A stretch of DNA of 64,000 bases, from NCBI GenBank assembly GCA_934526065.1, contig CAKSZX010000005.1, forward strand, positions 1 to 64,000, given 5' to 3'. This DNA is from an uncultured Oscillospiraceae bacterium. Lineage in GTDB: Bacteria; Bacillota; Clostridia; Oscillospirales; Ruminococcaceae. A model generated the notes under the pieces. The model was given only the letters and a program-made list of their open reading frames with translations. It was not told the origin of the DNA and made no database searches. Of the stretch, positions 25,906 through 35,244 are shown in pieces; within the stretch, counting starts at the first letter, position 1; every line of letters starts with the position of its first letter. The translations under genes and the position numbers were made by a program.

Positions 25906-27024
25906 TTACTTTTCTTCCCAAATAGGTTCTTTCAGCACCCAACGGCCTGTTTCGTCCTTTTTGAAAATATCTCTGTTATAGAACTTATCAATGATAGCCC
26001 AAAATTCCGTTTCGGTATAACCGCAGAAATCACAAAAATCTCTTACGCACAAAACATCCAAATCGTGATCGTGCTTTTTGATAATTTCCTTGGCCTCATC
26101 TCTTGTCATCATGCCGTAGCGAATATAACGGGCTGTATAGTCCGTAGCGGCGGCATGGCCGAACTTAGGATATTTAAGCCATGAGTGAACAAGGTAAGCT
26201 CTTGAATCTATCTGGTCAAAGTTTTCCGCATGGTGGGTTCTGTCCCATTCATGGGTCAAATCGTGGAAACCTCTTGATTTGGCAAGCTGATAGTTCTTGT
26301 AGCTGTTCCAAGGCATAAAGTATGAAAGATAAATAGGATCAAGCTTTGCAAGTTCCTCTTTTGTAGGTGCTTCTGTCAAAGCCAATGCGGCAGGGTCAAC
26401 GCCCCAGCTCAAAAGTTCCGCATCATCCATACCGCTGGCAACGCCGTTTTCAATCTGTCCCTTTGCGGAATATGTTTCTGCGTCGTCATTTCCGCCGTAT
26501 TCGTAGCTTACATTTTCGCCGTAAACCAAAAGCATTGTATTAAACTTCAACGCCATGTGCAATGGGAATGTGTAAATATGTCTGTCAATATACCATGTAG
26601 GCTTGCCGTATTTTTCAAACATCTTGCGCATTATAATCTTCTGTGTTTTTATGTCAGGTTTGCAGCTTATGATTGTGCATCCAAATTCTTCGCTGATGTT
26701 CTGTAAATTATGTTTACCGGCCTCTGTCATAGGGAAGTTATCCTCAACGCTGAACAAAATCGGGTTCATGTGCATAACTTCTTTCATTATATATACCTGG
26801 AAGTGACTGTCCTTACCGCCGGAAACGGCAATGGCGCAATCGTATTGTCCGGGGCCGTTGCAACCTCTGTATTTGTCGCAAAGTTCTTCAAACTCTTTCC
26901 AACGGGCGTCCCAATCAACATTTTTGCGGTTTTCGTAATGTCTGCATGCGCTGCAAACACCGTTTTCATCAAATACGATACCCGGTCTTGTGTCCGGCAT
27001 TGTACATTTGGTGCAGTATTTCAT
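25906..27024 (-). CDS. N-acetyl sugar amidotransferase (PP-loop ATPase, WbpG/PseA-like)
   Basis: A 372-residue ATP-pyrophosphatase family enzyme. Two N-terminal CxxC pairs (C4/C7 and C24/C27) suggest a zinc or Fe-S knuckle. The PP-loop SGGKDS at 68-73 adenylates the substrate. Its relatives (WbpG, WbuX, PseA-type) install acetamidino groups on N-acetylated sugars such as legionaminic or mannuronic acid derivatives of O-antigen or flagellin, using ammonia from a HisH-like glutaminase. None of the usual partners (HisH/HisF-like proteins, sugar-activating enzymes) lies nearby, so the context is an orphan and the substrate is unclear. Confidence 0.85.
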   Translation of the reverse strand: MKYCTKCTMPDTRPGIVFDENGVCSACRHYENRKNVDWDARWKEFEELCDKYRGCNGPGQYDCAIAVSGGKDSHFQVYIMKEVMHMNPILFSVEDNFPMTEAGKHNLQNISEEFGCTIISCKPDIKTQKIIMRKMFEKYGKPTWYIDRHIYTFPLHMALKFNTMLLVYGENVSYEYGGNDDAETYSAKGQIENGVASGMDDAELLSWGVDPAALALTEAPTKEELAKLDPIYLSYFMPWNSYKNYQLAKSRGFHDLTHEWDRTHHAENFDQIDSRAYLVHSWLKYPKFGHAAATDYTARYIRYGMMTRDEAKEIIKKHDHDLDVLCVRDFCDFCGYTETEFWAIIDKFYNRDIFKKDETGRWVLKEPIWEEK

Positions 27025-27207
27025 ATGATCACTCCTCTAAAAAATTAAACTTTATGTGGGCTATTATACTATTTATACCCGGCTTTTTCAAGTAGATGAG
27101 GGAAATTTTACACAATGCTAAAATTTTATTCATAATTTAGGTAGAACATCACCTGTTATATGATGTATAATTTAAGAAATTGACAGAATAAGGAGATTTC
27201 CCTTTAA

Positions 27208-27477
27208 ATGGATTTTAAATACTTTTTACCGATTTATATAATTGCCAATCTGTTTGTTTTTGCCCTTTACGGCATTGACAAATACAAGGCCGTACACAAT
27301 AAGTGGCGAATAAGTGAAAAAGCCCTGTTGCTGACTTCTTTCGCATTTGCCGCCCCGGGGGCATTGCTGGGTATGAGGATTTTTCACCACAAAACCCATA
27401 AATGGTACTTTTGGGCGGTTGGTTTAATAGGGCTTGCATGGCAAAGCTATCGGATAGTCAAAAACTACATACTGTAA
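27208..27477 (+). CDS. DUF1294 family membrane protein
   Basis: An 89-residue protein with three predicted helices. The family pattern is clear: DKYKA near 24, RISEKALLL near 35, GALLGMRIFHHKTHKWYF around 51-69. Function is unknown. It lies 183 bp from the divergent amidotransferase gene. AAGGAG is 12 bases upstream of the start. Confidence 0.85.
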   Translation: MDFKYFLPIYIIANLFVFALYGIDKYKAVHNKWRISEKALLLTSFAFAAPGALLGMRIFHHKTHKWYFWAVGLIGLAWQSYRIVKNYIL

Positions 27478-27672
27478 ATTAAGCTGTTTGATAATTCTGT
27501 TTTCAAGGATATTTCATTGACTTACATGGGGGTAATATATAATTAAAGTATAAATTGCCTTTCACAAACAGTTATAATATAAAGGAGATTTTATACCCTC
27601 GGCTGTTTTATATTGTTGATTTATCGTGATTTTTACTATATAATCAAATTATCAAACAAACCGGGAGGCAAT

Positions 27673-28647
27673 ATGAAAAAGACCTGTCTTGTATGCGCCT
27701 TGTTAAGTGAGGACGCTCAAAACAAAATAAGACGAATGCTGCATGATTACGAAGTTATCATGTGTTGCGACCCGGAATTGTTTAATTTCAGCTTTGATAC
27801 GGTTTTTCCCCTGGATGAACTGCGCAGGGCAAACATAATAATCGGCACTCCCAATGTAATAGCTCTTTCAAACTGCGAAAATTTGGAATGGCTGCAAACT
27901 ATAAGTTCCGTGGCGGATCGCCTTACAAAATCCGGTCTCTTGGACAGCCGAACAACCCTTGTAACCACCGCTCGGGGTGTTTTTGATGACACTCTCTCCG
28001 ATTTTATGGTTGGGGCGGTTTACAACTATCGGCGCAATTTTTACATTTTCCGAGATTTACAGCAAAAGAAAATTTGGTCTTACGAAATCCCGGCAAAACC
28101 GGTAAATAAAATCGCCGGCAGCAATGTTTTGGTTATAGGCCTTGGGCATATCGGTTCGGCATTTGCAAAAAAGATGTACGCCCTTGGGGCAAATATCTAC
28201 GGTATAAGACAAAATCTTACTCAAAAACCCACCTATGTTAAAGAAATTTACAGCCTTGAACAGCTAAATGATATTTTGGATCAAATGGATTATGTGGCTC
28301 TGTGTCTGCCGGATATGCCTCGGCCTGTCTTGGCAAAAGAGCAGTTTAAATTGATGAAGTCCACGGCTCTTATTATAAACACCGCCCGTGGCGGACTTAT
28401 AAATACCGACGATTTAGCCGAGGCTTTACACAACAAAGAGATCGGCGGTGCTGTCCTTGACACAACAATCCCGGACCCGTTGCCAAACAACCACCCACTT
28501 TGGCAGGAAGAAAACTGTATATTGACATTCCACAATGCCTCCGGCTATGGGATTGAAGACTTGAATAAAATGACCGAAGAAATAATTTTGACAAATGTCA
28601 GAAATTATCTCAACGGCGACGATCTTTTGAATTTGGTAAAATATTAA
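27673..28647 (+). CDS. D-isomer-specific 2-hydroxyacid dehydrogenase
   Basis: A 324-residue NAD(P)-dependent 2-hydroxyacid dehydrogenase family protein (reduction of a 2-oxoacid). The Rossmann loop VLVIGLGHIGSAFAKKMYAL is near residues 154-173, TARGGLIN(T) carries the catalytic-site Arg near 237, and the C-terminal His in LTFHNASG near 295 is the acid/base residue. The start at 27673 is chosen for the Shine-Dalgarno GGGAGG, while the in-frame codon at 27613 has none. It resembles glyoxylate/hydroxypyruvate reductase-type proteins. The substrate is not determined. Confidence 0.88.
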   Translation: MKKTCLVCALLSEDAQNKIRRMLHDYEVIMCCDPELFNFSFDTVFPLDELRRANIIIGTPNVIALSNCENLEWLQTISSVADRLTKSGLLDSRTTLVTTARGVFDDTLSDFMVGAVYNYRRNFYIFRDLQQKKIWSYEIPAKPVNKIAGSNVLVIGLGHIGSAFAKKMYALGANIYGIRQNLTQKPTYVKEIYSLEQLNDILDQMDYVALCLPDMPRPVLAKEQFKLMKSTALIINTARGGLINTDDLAEALHNKEIGGAVLDTTIPDPLPNNHPLWQEENCILTFHNASGYGIEDLNKMTEEIILTNVRNYLNGDDLLNLVKY

Positions 28648-28671
28648 ACTTTTATTTTAAGAGGTATCATT

Positions 28672-29079
28672 ATGAAATCCAAAACCAAACGCTTACGGCT
28701 TACCTTTATTCGGTGTTTTATCGGCTATTATTTAGGCCGGTTTATCATATACGGCATACCTAACGCCCTGTCATTGGCGGTAAAGGCCGAAAAAGTGGAG
28801 TACATAGAAGTTAAAGCCGGGGGAAAACAAATCACCGTAACCGACGAAGAAAACATAAAAACCTTGTCCCACTGCGCAAATCTTTCATACTACAAGCCCT
28901 TTACAAAAGCCGAGGGTGCCCCGGAAATAACCGTAAAATATTTTATGAAAAACGGCGATGTTCACACCCTGTCCCTTAACAAAACTTCGGCTTGGCGGGA
29001 TAAGTCCTCCGGACAGATGAAACAGGCAAGCCTTTTGTACAATGTTATAGAGGGGATTTACTTAGACAATAATGAATGA
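28672..29079 (+). CDS. Unknown membrane-anchored protein
   Basis: A 135-residue protein that I do not recognise. It has a basic N-terminus, one hydrophobic segment (about residues 11-36, FIRCFIGYYLGRFIIYGIPN) and a soluble beta-rich tail likely outside the cell (YIEVKAGGKQITVTDEENIK... ITVKYFMKNGDVHTLSLNK). It follows the dehydrogenase gene by 24 bp with its own Shine-Dalgarno site and may be co-transcribed. Confidence 0.65.
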   Translation: MKSKTKRLRLTFIRCFIGYYLGRFIIYGIPNALSLAVKAEKVEYIEVKAGGKQITVTDEENIKTLSHCANLSYYKPFTKAEGAPEITVKYFMKNGDVHTLSLNKTSAWRDKSSGQMKQASLLYNVIEGIYLDNNE

Positions 29080-29081
29080 TT

Positions 29082-29105
29082 GGGGGCATTTGCCCCTTTT
29101 ATTTT
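29082..29105 (+). terminator. Rho-independent terminator
   Basis: A short stem GGGGCA / TGCCCC followed by TTTTATTTT just after the stop codon. Confidence 0.65.
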
Positions 29106-29178
29106 GCATATATTATTGAAAAACCCAAAATTTTAGAGTAATATTATTTTAACTTATGAAATTTAAGAGGAAATGAAA

Positions 29179-30291
29179 ATGGATTTACAAACAAGAGAAA
29201 AAGGTATAACCAAAACCGGCATTGTGGGAATAGCCACAAACCGGGTTTTGTCGGCAACAAAAGCCGCTGTCGGCATTGCCTGCGGTTCGATAGCCATAGT
29301 TCTTGATGCGGTAAACAACTTAACGGACGCTTTAAGCTCCATAATCACGATTTTGGGAGTAAAACTTGCAAAAAAAGAACGGGACAGCGACCATCCTTTC
29401 GGCCACGGCAGAATTGAATATTTTAGCGCCATAATAATTTCGGTGATTATTTTAACTGCCGGCGGCACATCATTTTTGGAATCGGTTAAAAAGATTTTCA
29501 ATCCCACACAGGCAGATTACACAACCGTGACCCTGCTTGTCATCTGCCTTTCCGTTATAACCAAACTTATATTGAGCAAATATGTAAAAAGCCAAGGGAA
29601 AAAGTACAATTCCGACGCCCTTTCGGCGGCAGGGGCAGACGCAGGTTTTGACGCTATAATATCATGTTCAACATTGGTTTGCGCTCTTGTAAGCATTTTC
29701 CTGAATATCTCTCTGGAAGGCTTAGTCGGCGTAATAATATCGGTTTTCATCATAAAGTCCGGCGTTGAAATGCTTATGACATCTGTAACCGATGTAATCG
29801 GCGCCCGCCCGGGTTCCGAACTTGCCGCAGACATAAAATCCACAATCAAATCCGTACGTGGAGTTATCGGGGTTTATGATTTGATACTGCATAACTATGG
29901 ACCCGATACGGCCATCGGCTCGGTTCACATTGAAATTCCGGCAGACTACACCGCAAGAAAAATACATAAGCTGACAATGGATATAGCGGAACTTGTTATG
30001 GCAAAATATCACATTTTGCTTACGATAGGCATTTATGCAGTTGAACAAAAAGACCCGGAAAAAGTGCAAAAAAGAGAGGAAATAGAAAAAATTGCCGCCT
30101 CCTTTGACGGCGTTATAAACGCCCACGGTATCTATTTTAATGATAAAAACAAAACCGTAAATTTTGACTGTCTTATTGACTTTACCGTAAAAGACAAAGC
30201 CAAATTAAAAACCGACATTCGGCAAGCGGTAAAAAATATTTACCCGGACTATGACATAATCATAAATTTTGACACAAATTTTTCCGAATAA
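29179..30291 (+). CDS. Cation diffusion facilitator (CDF) transporter
   Basis: A 370-residue CDF protein, exporting divalent metals (Zn, Mn, Fe or Co) by proton exchange. Six N-terminal helices carry the metal-site residues, seen as VLDAVNNLTDALSS (about 39-52, with NxxD) and the paired site in ALSAAGADAGFDA (about 148-160). DHPFGHGRIEY is the classic DHxxGHGR-type loop. The C-terminal cytoplasmic dimer domain has HIEIPADYTARKIH and a long extension to residue 370, longer than the usual 290-300. The second ATG (29179) has better spacing from AGAGG than the first (29173). Confidence 0.92.
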   Translation: MDLQTREKGITKTGIVGIATNRVLSATKAAVGIACGSIAIVLDAVNNLTDALSSIITILGVKLAKKERDSDHPFGHGRIEYFSAIIISVIILTAGGTSFLESVKKIFNPTQADYTTVTLLVICLSVITKLILSKYVKSQGKKYNSDALSAAGADAGFDAIISCSTLVCALVSIFLNISLEGLVGVIISVFIIKSGVEMLMTSVTDVIGARPGSELAADIKSTIKSVRGVIGVYDLILHNYGPDTAIGSVHIEIPADYTARKIHKLTMDIAELVMAKYHILLTIGIYAVEQKDPEKVQKREEIEKIAASFDGVINAHGIYFNDKNKTVNFDCLIDFTVKDKAKLKTDIRQAVKNIYPDYDIIINFDTNFSE

Positions 30292-30414
30292 AACAGATTT
30301 TATTATTTTATCAAAACTATTTTGCTAAAAATATATTGATAAACATTCGTCATAATGTTATAATAGCTATATAAAAAACGATATATCATATAAGTATCGA
30401 AAGGAGATATTATC

Positions 30415-31161
30415 ATGAAACTTGAAAACAAAGTTGCTGTTGTAACAGGCGGCAGCCGTGGTATCGGCTATGCCACAGTTGAAAAATTTATCAAAGAGGG
30501 TGCCAAGGTTTGCCTTACAGCCAGCAGTGAGGCCTCTGCCGAAAAGGCCGTTGCCAAATTAAAAGAGGCATACCCAAGTGCGGATATTATGGGCATTGCT
30601 CCGACTTTAAGCAGCCTTGAATCCGTGCAGGCGGAATTTGCCAAGGTTGTAGAAAAATACGGCAGAATAGACATTCTTATAAATAATGCCGGTATGTCAG
30701 AGTCCACACCTCTTTCCGCATACACGGAAGAATTGTATGACAAGGTTATTGACTTGAATGTAAAAGGTGTATTCACCTGTTCAAAGGTTGCCGCAGACTA
30801 TATGGAAAAACAGCACAGCGGCGTAATAATAAATGCCTCATCAATAGTAAGTATCACAGGTCAGCCGGCAGGTTTTGCCTACCCGGCCTCTAAATTTGCA
30901 GTAAACGGTATGACCCTTTCAATGGCAAGAGAACTGGGCCCTAAGGGCATAAGAGTAAACGCCGTTGCACCGGGCATTACCGAGACAGATATGATGAAAG
31001 CCGTTCCGAAAGAAGTTATCGAACCTCTTATCAGAACAATACCTTTAAGAAGAATAGGCCAGCCGGAAGATGTTGCAAACGCCTTTGCATTTCTTGCATC
31101 CGATGAAGCCTCATATATCACAGGCGTTGTGCTGAATGTTGACGGCCTTGCAAGAACATAA
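30415..31161 (+). CDS. Short-chain dehydrogenase/reductase (FabG-like)
   Basis: A 248-residue SDR-family NAD(P)-dependent oxidoreductase. Cofactor motif TGGSRGIG at 11-18, NNAG near 88-91, catalytic Ser in NASSIVS (about 141) and YPASK (about 154-158) are all present, and the C-terminus VLNVDGLA is typical. It could be a 3-oxoacyl-ACP reductase or a sugar/steroid alcohol dehydrogenase; no fatty-acid genes are adjacent. AAAGGAG lies just upstream of the start, and a TATAAT box is at about 30358. Confidence 0.9.
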   Translation: MKLENKVAVVTGGSRGIGYATVEKFIKEGAKVCLTASSEASAEKAVAKLKEAYPSADIMGIAPTLSSLESVQAEFAKVVEKYGRIDILINNAGMSESTPLSAYTEELYDKVIDLNVKGVFTCSKVAADYMEKQHSGVIINASSIVSITGQPAGFAYPASKFAVNGMTLSMARELGPKGIRVNAVAPGITETDMMKAVPKEVIEPLIRTIPLRRIGQPEDVANAFAFLASDEASYITGVVLNVDGLART

Positions 31162-31173
31162 AATTTATATAAT

Positions 31174-31206
31174 AAAAATTCCAAGGTTTAAAGCCTTGGA
31201 ATTTTT
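31174..31206. terminator. Bidirectional terminator
   Basis: A 13-bp stem AAAAATTCCAAGG / CCTTGGAATTTTT lies between the converging SDR and DUF6506 genes. Confidence 0.85.
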
Positions 31207-31235
31207 AATGATGTAGACAAGCAACCCTCTGTTGC

Positions 31236-31520
31236 TTATTTTGAAAACACTTCTTCGTAAAGCCGATCCTGCATAGGCAGATGCGTAACATAGCCCACGG
31301 GAACTTTATTTTCCGTTACGGCTATTATTTCTCTTGCGCCGTCCTCGCCGAAAGCACCGCAAAGTTCTATGCAGTCAACTCCCTGCTTTACAAGCCGGCA
31401 AGCCGCATCCAAAGCCCGGTTCATATTATTTACGCCGACAATTTGCCGTTTGCCGCCGCCGATTTCCGCCTTGTCAACTGCCGGGTCAAAATTACCCATA
31501 ATAATAAATGCAAATTTCAT
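31236..31520 (-). CDS. DUF6506 family protein
   Basis: A 94-residue small cytoplasmic protein. The sequence FAFIIMGNFDPAVDKAEIGG, then VKQGVDCIELCGAFGEDGAR and VPVGYVTHLPMQD match what I recall as the DUF6506 family. Function is unknown. Two Cys around CIELCG are conserved. ATG 31520 is preferred over GTG 31529, which overlaps the Shine-Dalgarno site GAGGTG. Confidence 0.75.
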   Translation of the reverse strand: MKFAFIIMGNFDPAVDKAEIGGGKRQIVGVNNMNRALDAACRLVKQGVDCIELCGAFGEDGAREIIAVTENKVPVGYVTHLPMQDRLYEEVFSK

Positions 31521-31532
31521 TTTATACACCTC

Positions 31533-31700
31533 TTATTTTTTATCATTTATTGTTTTTATTACGCACAAACCCATTGATAAAATCGGGAACAAAACCCTCA
31601 GACATAAAAAGCCTTGTGGATCGCCGAAATCCAAATTTGCATCAATAAGCAATCCCACAAACCAAGCTGCAAGGGTTATTACAGTGGATTTTACATACAT
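31533..31700 (-). CDS. Small two-helix membrane protein, unknown
   Basis: A 55-residue protein with two hydrophobic segments (residues 5-20 and 30-47). The start at 31700 follows a strong AAGGGGGG site. A longer reading from 31814 would overlap the upstream GT-C gene by 88 bp and is less likely. It sits between the GT-C gene and the DUF6506 gene, co-directional with both. Confidence 0.55.
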   Translation of the reverse strand: MYVKSTVITLAAWFVGLLIDANLDFGDPQGFLCLRVLFPILSMGLCVIKTINDKK

Positions 31701-31726
31701 ATATTTTACCCCCCTTCTCACAAAGT

Positions 31727-33145
31727 TCAAATAATGCCCATTCCGTTTAACAACTCCGCCAATGCAGGCAAAAACCAGCAAAGACCAAAGCCTAAAACAA
31801 ATACCCGATAACACCGCTGTTTTAAATTGAAGTTATCAAATTCGGCATTTTGCGAAAGCTTGTCGGAAATTGATTTACCCCCAATGGGGAATTTTAAAAT
31901 GATATTCAAAATCAATACAGCGGCAAAAAGCACACGGGCAATCTCCGGCAGATGCGGCACAAGACCGATAAAATAATTTAGATATTTGTAATTCGTCCGC
32001 AATGCGGTATTAAAGCCCGTCAGCCCCGATAAAACGCCGCCGTTAAACAGCGAGCCGGAACACCGGTTCGGAAATCTTACAAAACAAAAAATGAAAAACC
32101 CAAAACTTAAAAGTACGTCAAGATAAAACCAATAAGTTTTATTTTCCTGCAACAGTGCGGAAATAACCATAAACGGCACAAGCAGTATAAGCCACTGTGG
32201 GTGCCAACCTATTGTTAAAAACAACAGCCGGAAAACCGCCATAGACAGATAAACCGCCGTATAGTTAAATTCCATTTTATCCCTTAAATTGCATATAAAC
32301 CGTGCAAATACCAAGAAGCAGTAACAAAGTAAAAATATGCTTACTTCACCGATGCCGAGGCTTATATTCGCTTGGAATAATCGGTCAATCATCATAGATG
32401 TAAAAGCCGAGGCATTGCCTGTCCTGCCATGGAAAAGCAAACTTGTAGGGATATAAAGCCACAAACACAAAAGAACATATTTTAATATGTTTAAAATTTT
32501 CTTTTCTCTTAGCAAAATCAAAGGGATAAATATAAGCAACGGGAAAAATTTGCATACGGCCCCTATGCCTGCCACAAAGCAGGTTTTTTCCATATTTTCC
32601 TCTAAATAAAACATCATTGCCAAAAGAGAAAAAAACAGACAAATACTGTCATACTGACCCATGGCCATAGGCGAAAAGAATGCTATTGGGTTAAATATGA
32701 AAAGAAACATACCCGCAGTGGCGGTGCTTTCCGATAAGTTAAGCTTTAAACAGATTTTTTTAACCAAAATTCCGCAGCCCACAAAAAAGCCAACGCTTAC
32801 GCATTTTGCCCAATATATCAAAAATCTTTCGTTTAACCGAAGGTGAAATATTTTATTAAACACAAATACCGGCAGTTCCCACAGGCCAAAAATAATGTAA
32901 ATGACAATATTGTAATTTGCGCTGTTTAAATAGTAATATGTATTTTCGTGCCGGGCACAAATTTCATAAAAGTGCAAAACCTTACCGCTGAAAAGACTTT
33001 CCAAAAACACATAGCCGTGATTGGCGGTCTCCCACAAATCCGGGTGAGAAAACAGGAAAAACCCCGCCGCAAAAGCCGCAAATATTAAAATTTTGTCATA
33101 ATTTTTCAGACCGCACTGCGGCTGTAATTTTTTATCGTTATGCAA
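31727..33145 (-). CDS. GT-C/GT87-like integral membrane glycosyltransferase
   Basis: A 472-residue membrane protein with about 10-12 transmembrane helices. The motif FFSPMAMGQYDSICLFFSLL (near residue 155) and AVCKFFPLLIFIPLILL (near 197) are features of polyprenyl-phosphate-dependent mannosyl- or arabinosyltransferase-like proteins (GT87/PIG-M type), which use lipid-linked sugars outside the membrane. An early loop (HPDLWETANHGY) has the acidic residue expected after helix 1. TTG at 33145 is the start, with AGAGGG before it. The acceptor is unknown. Confidence 0.65.
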   Translation of the reverse strand: MHNDKKLQPQCGLKNYDKILIFAAFAAGFFLFSHPDLWETANHGYVFLESLFSGKVLHFYEICARHENTYYYLNSANYNIVIYIIFGLWELPVFVFNKIFHLRLNERFLIYWAKCVSVGFFVGCGILVKKICLKLNLSESTATAGMFLFIFNPIAFFSPMAMGQYDSICLFFSLLAMMFYLEENMEKTCFVAGIGAVCKFFPLLIFIPLILLREKKILNILKYVLLCLWLYIPTSLLFHGRTGNASAFTSMMIDRLFQANISLGIGEVSIFLLCYCFLVFARFICNLRDKMEFNYTAVYLSMAVFRLLFLTIGWHPQWLILLVPFMVISALLQENKTYWFYLDVLLSFGFFIFCFVRFPNRCSGSLFNGGVLSGLTGFNTALRTNYKYLNYFIGLVPHLPEIARVLFAAVLILNIILKFPIGGKSISDKLSQNAEFDNFNLKQRCYRVFVLGFGLCWFLPALAELLNGMGII

Positions 33146-33169
33146 GTATATGCCCTCTGCTTTGTAAAA

Positions 33170-33598
33170 TTATATTTCGTCTTTGTGATTTTTGCGCCAC
33201 GCAAGATAACTTTCAAGAATAACCGTTGCGGCAACGGCGTCCAAAACTTCTTTTCTCTTTTTGCCGAATGTACCGCTTTCGGTAAGCATATTTGCGGCAG
33301 TGACGGAAGTAGCCCTTTCGTCCCACAAAACGGTTTTTATTCCCCGCAGCTTTTCAATTTCCCCTGCCACAAACTCGCACTTTTGTGCTCGCTCTCCTCT
33401 GCTGCCGTCCATATTGTATGGGTGGCCCACAACAACAAGTTCGGCATTAAGCTCTTTTGCCTTTTCCGCCGTTTTTTCAATGGCTTTAAGGGTGTTTTTT
33501 TCTTTTATAATGCAAACCGGGCTCCGCAAAAATTCCGTCGGGTCGCAAACTGCGATGCCGGTTCTGCTTTCGCCGTAGTCAACAGCCATAATTCTCAT
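33170..33598 (-). CDS. ruvX: Putative Holliday junction resolvase RuvX (YqgF)
   Basis: A 142-residue RNase H-fold nuclease linked to pre-16S rRNA processing and/or Holliday junction resolution. The fold motifs are MAVDYGESRTGIA (Asp7), VVVGHPYNMDGSRGE (usually GLPxNMDG), VLWDERATS and a C-terminal DAVAA with the last catalytic Asp. Length is normal. It lies 93 bp after malQ and 25 bp before the GT-C gene in a minus-strand run. Confidence 0.92.
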   Translation of the reverse strand: MRIMAVDYGESRTGIAVCDPTEFLRSPVCIIKEKNTLKAIEKTAEKAKELNAELVVVGHPYNMDGSRGERAQKCEFVAGEIEKLRGIKTVLWDERATSVTAANMLTESGTFGKKRKEVLDAVAATVILESYLAWRKNHKDEI

Positions 33599-33690
33599 AA
33601 AATTTCCTCATTTAAAATTTACAATTTTTGATATTATACCATTTACGGCAGAAAATATAAATAGTAATTATCCCGCTGTGATGCTAAAAT

Positions 33691-35229
33691 TTACAGCCTG
33701 ATTTCACCGATTACAGAATTTTTATCGGTTTTTGCGCTGTTTTCCCGCCTGCCGTAAAGAACCGTTATTTCCGCCATTTCCCCGGCTAATTTCTCGGTAC
33801 AAAGGCCGGGTTTCATTCTCCATATCCAGTTGCCTGTGTCGGTGCCGGGGGTGTTTATTCTGCCCTCTCTGCCAACATTCAGCCAGTCGCCCATTTGGCT
33901 GATAAACAAATCTGCCACGCTTGCCATTCCGGTGTGTAAAAGTCCTTTTACAAAACCCTCTGCGGTTACACCCATATATTTTTGTGCAAATGCGATTTCA
34001 TCCTTATCACCGGTTTCAAGCCATCCCAAAGCCGTCCGGTTGTCATGTGTGCCAACATAGCAAACCCGATTTTTTTCGTATTTATAAGGCAAATAATCGC
34101 TTGGCTCCCGGGGGTTAAAGGCGAATTCAAGAATTTTCATGCCCGGAAAACCCGAAAAGGCAAGCAAATCTTTAACTTCCCGGGTAAGGTATCCCAAGTC
34201 CTCGGCAATAAAAAATGTATCGCAAAACCAGTTTTTCAAAATGTTTACAATGTCTTCTCCCGGTCCTTTTTCCCACTTGCCGCCAATGGCGTTTTTGTCC
34301 CCGGCAGGCACTGCCCAGTAACTTTCAAAACCCCTGAAATGGTCTATTCTGATAACATCATACAATTTGCGTGCGCCGTCAATTCTGCGTATCCACCAAC
34401 CGTAACCGTCCCGTTTCATTTTTTGCCAATCGTAAAGTGGGTTTCCCCAAAGCTGTCCAAGCTCTGTAAAATCGTCCGGAGGCACACCTGCAACCTTAAT
34501 CGGCTTGTTGTCTTTGTCGAGTAAAAACATCTCAGGGTTCCGCCACACATCGGCAGAATCCGCCGCCACATAAATCGGCAGGTCTCCTATGAGTTTTACA
34601 CCCTTTTCATTGGCATATCGGCGCAGGTTTTCCCACTGGTCAAAAAACAGATATTGAATATAGCCATACATTTCCACATCGGTTTTGAGGACTTCCCGGT
34701 ATTTGTCACAGGCGTTTTTTTCATGTCGACTTATATCTGCCTCCGGCCACTGTGTCCGGGGTTTAAAATCAAAATGTTTTTTTACCGCCATAAAAAGGGA
34801 ATAATCCCCAAGCCATGACCGATTTTCTTCTTTAAATTTTTCATACTTTTCTCGGTCTTTTTCAATTCCGTTTTTATAGGCTTTCTCCAAAATCGCAAAT
34901 TTGGCGTTGTAAATTTTGCCGTAGTCGATTTTTTCCGGGTCATTCCCCCAGTCAAACCCGTCTACATCCTCTTTTGATATAAGTCCGTCTTTAATAAGCA
35001 AATCAAGATCTATAAAATACGGATTGCCGGCATATGTGGAAAAGCTCCGATATGGGCTGTCCCCAAATCCGGTAGAGCCTACCGGCAGAATTTGCCAGTA
35101 AGCCTGTTTTGCGCTGTGTAAAAAATCTATAAAATCATAGGCGGCTTTGCCGATTGTGCCTATTCCATAGTTTGACGGCAAGCTGAAAACAGGCAACAGC
35201 ACTCCGCTGCTTCTTTTAAAGCGTTTCAT
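33691..35229 (-). CDS. malQ: 4-alpha-glucanotransferase (GH77, amylomaltase)
   Basis: A 512-residue disproportionating enzyme that transfers alpha-1,4-glucan segments in glycogen or maltodextrin metabolism. The N-terminus RSSGVLLPVFSLPSNYGIGT is the family signature. RIDHFRGFESYWAVP carries the nucleophile Asp, FIAEDLGYL the acid/base Glu, and YVGTHDNRTALGW the transition-state stabiliser Asp. No glycogen synthesis or maltose genes are in the window. It follows the threonine aldolase gene by 15 bp. Confidence 0.95.
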   Translation of the reverse strand: MKRFKRSSGVLLPVFSLPSNYGIGTIGKAAYDFIDFLHSAKQAYWQILPVGSTGFGDSPYRSFSTYAGNPYFIDLDLLIKDGLISKEDVDGFDWGNDPEKIDYGKIYNAKFAILEKAYKNGIEKDREKYEKFKEENRSWLGDYSLFMAVKKHFDFKPRTQWPEADISRHEKNACDKYREVLKTDVEMYGYIQYLFFDQWENLRRYANEKGVKLIGDLPIYVAADSADVWRNPEMFLLDKDNKPIKVAGVPPDDFTELGQLWGNPLYDWQKMKRDGYGWWIRRIDGARKLYDVIRIDHFRGFESYWAVPAGDKNAIGGKWEKGPGEDIVNILKNWFCDTFFIAEDLGYLTREVKDLLAFSGFPGMKILEFAFNPREPSDYLPYKYEKNRVCYVGTHDNRTALGWLETGDKDEIAFAQKYMGVTAEGFVKGLLHTGMASVADLFISQMGDWLNVGREGRINTPGTDTGNWIWRMKPGLCTEKLAGEMAEITVLYGRRENSAKTDKNSVIGEIRL

Positions 35230-35244
35230 ATTTCGTCTCTCCGA

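Noticed and set aside
27574..27625. A TATAAT and AAAGGAG followed by ATA instead of ATG
   Set aside because: No start codon and only an 8-codon frame; probably chance or upstream promoter sequence of the dehydrogenase gene.
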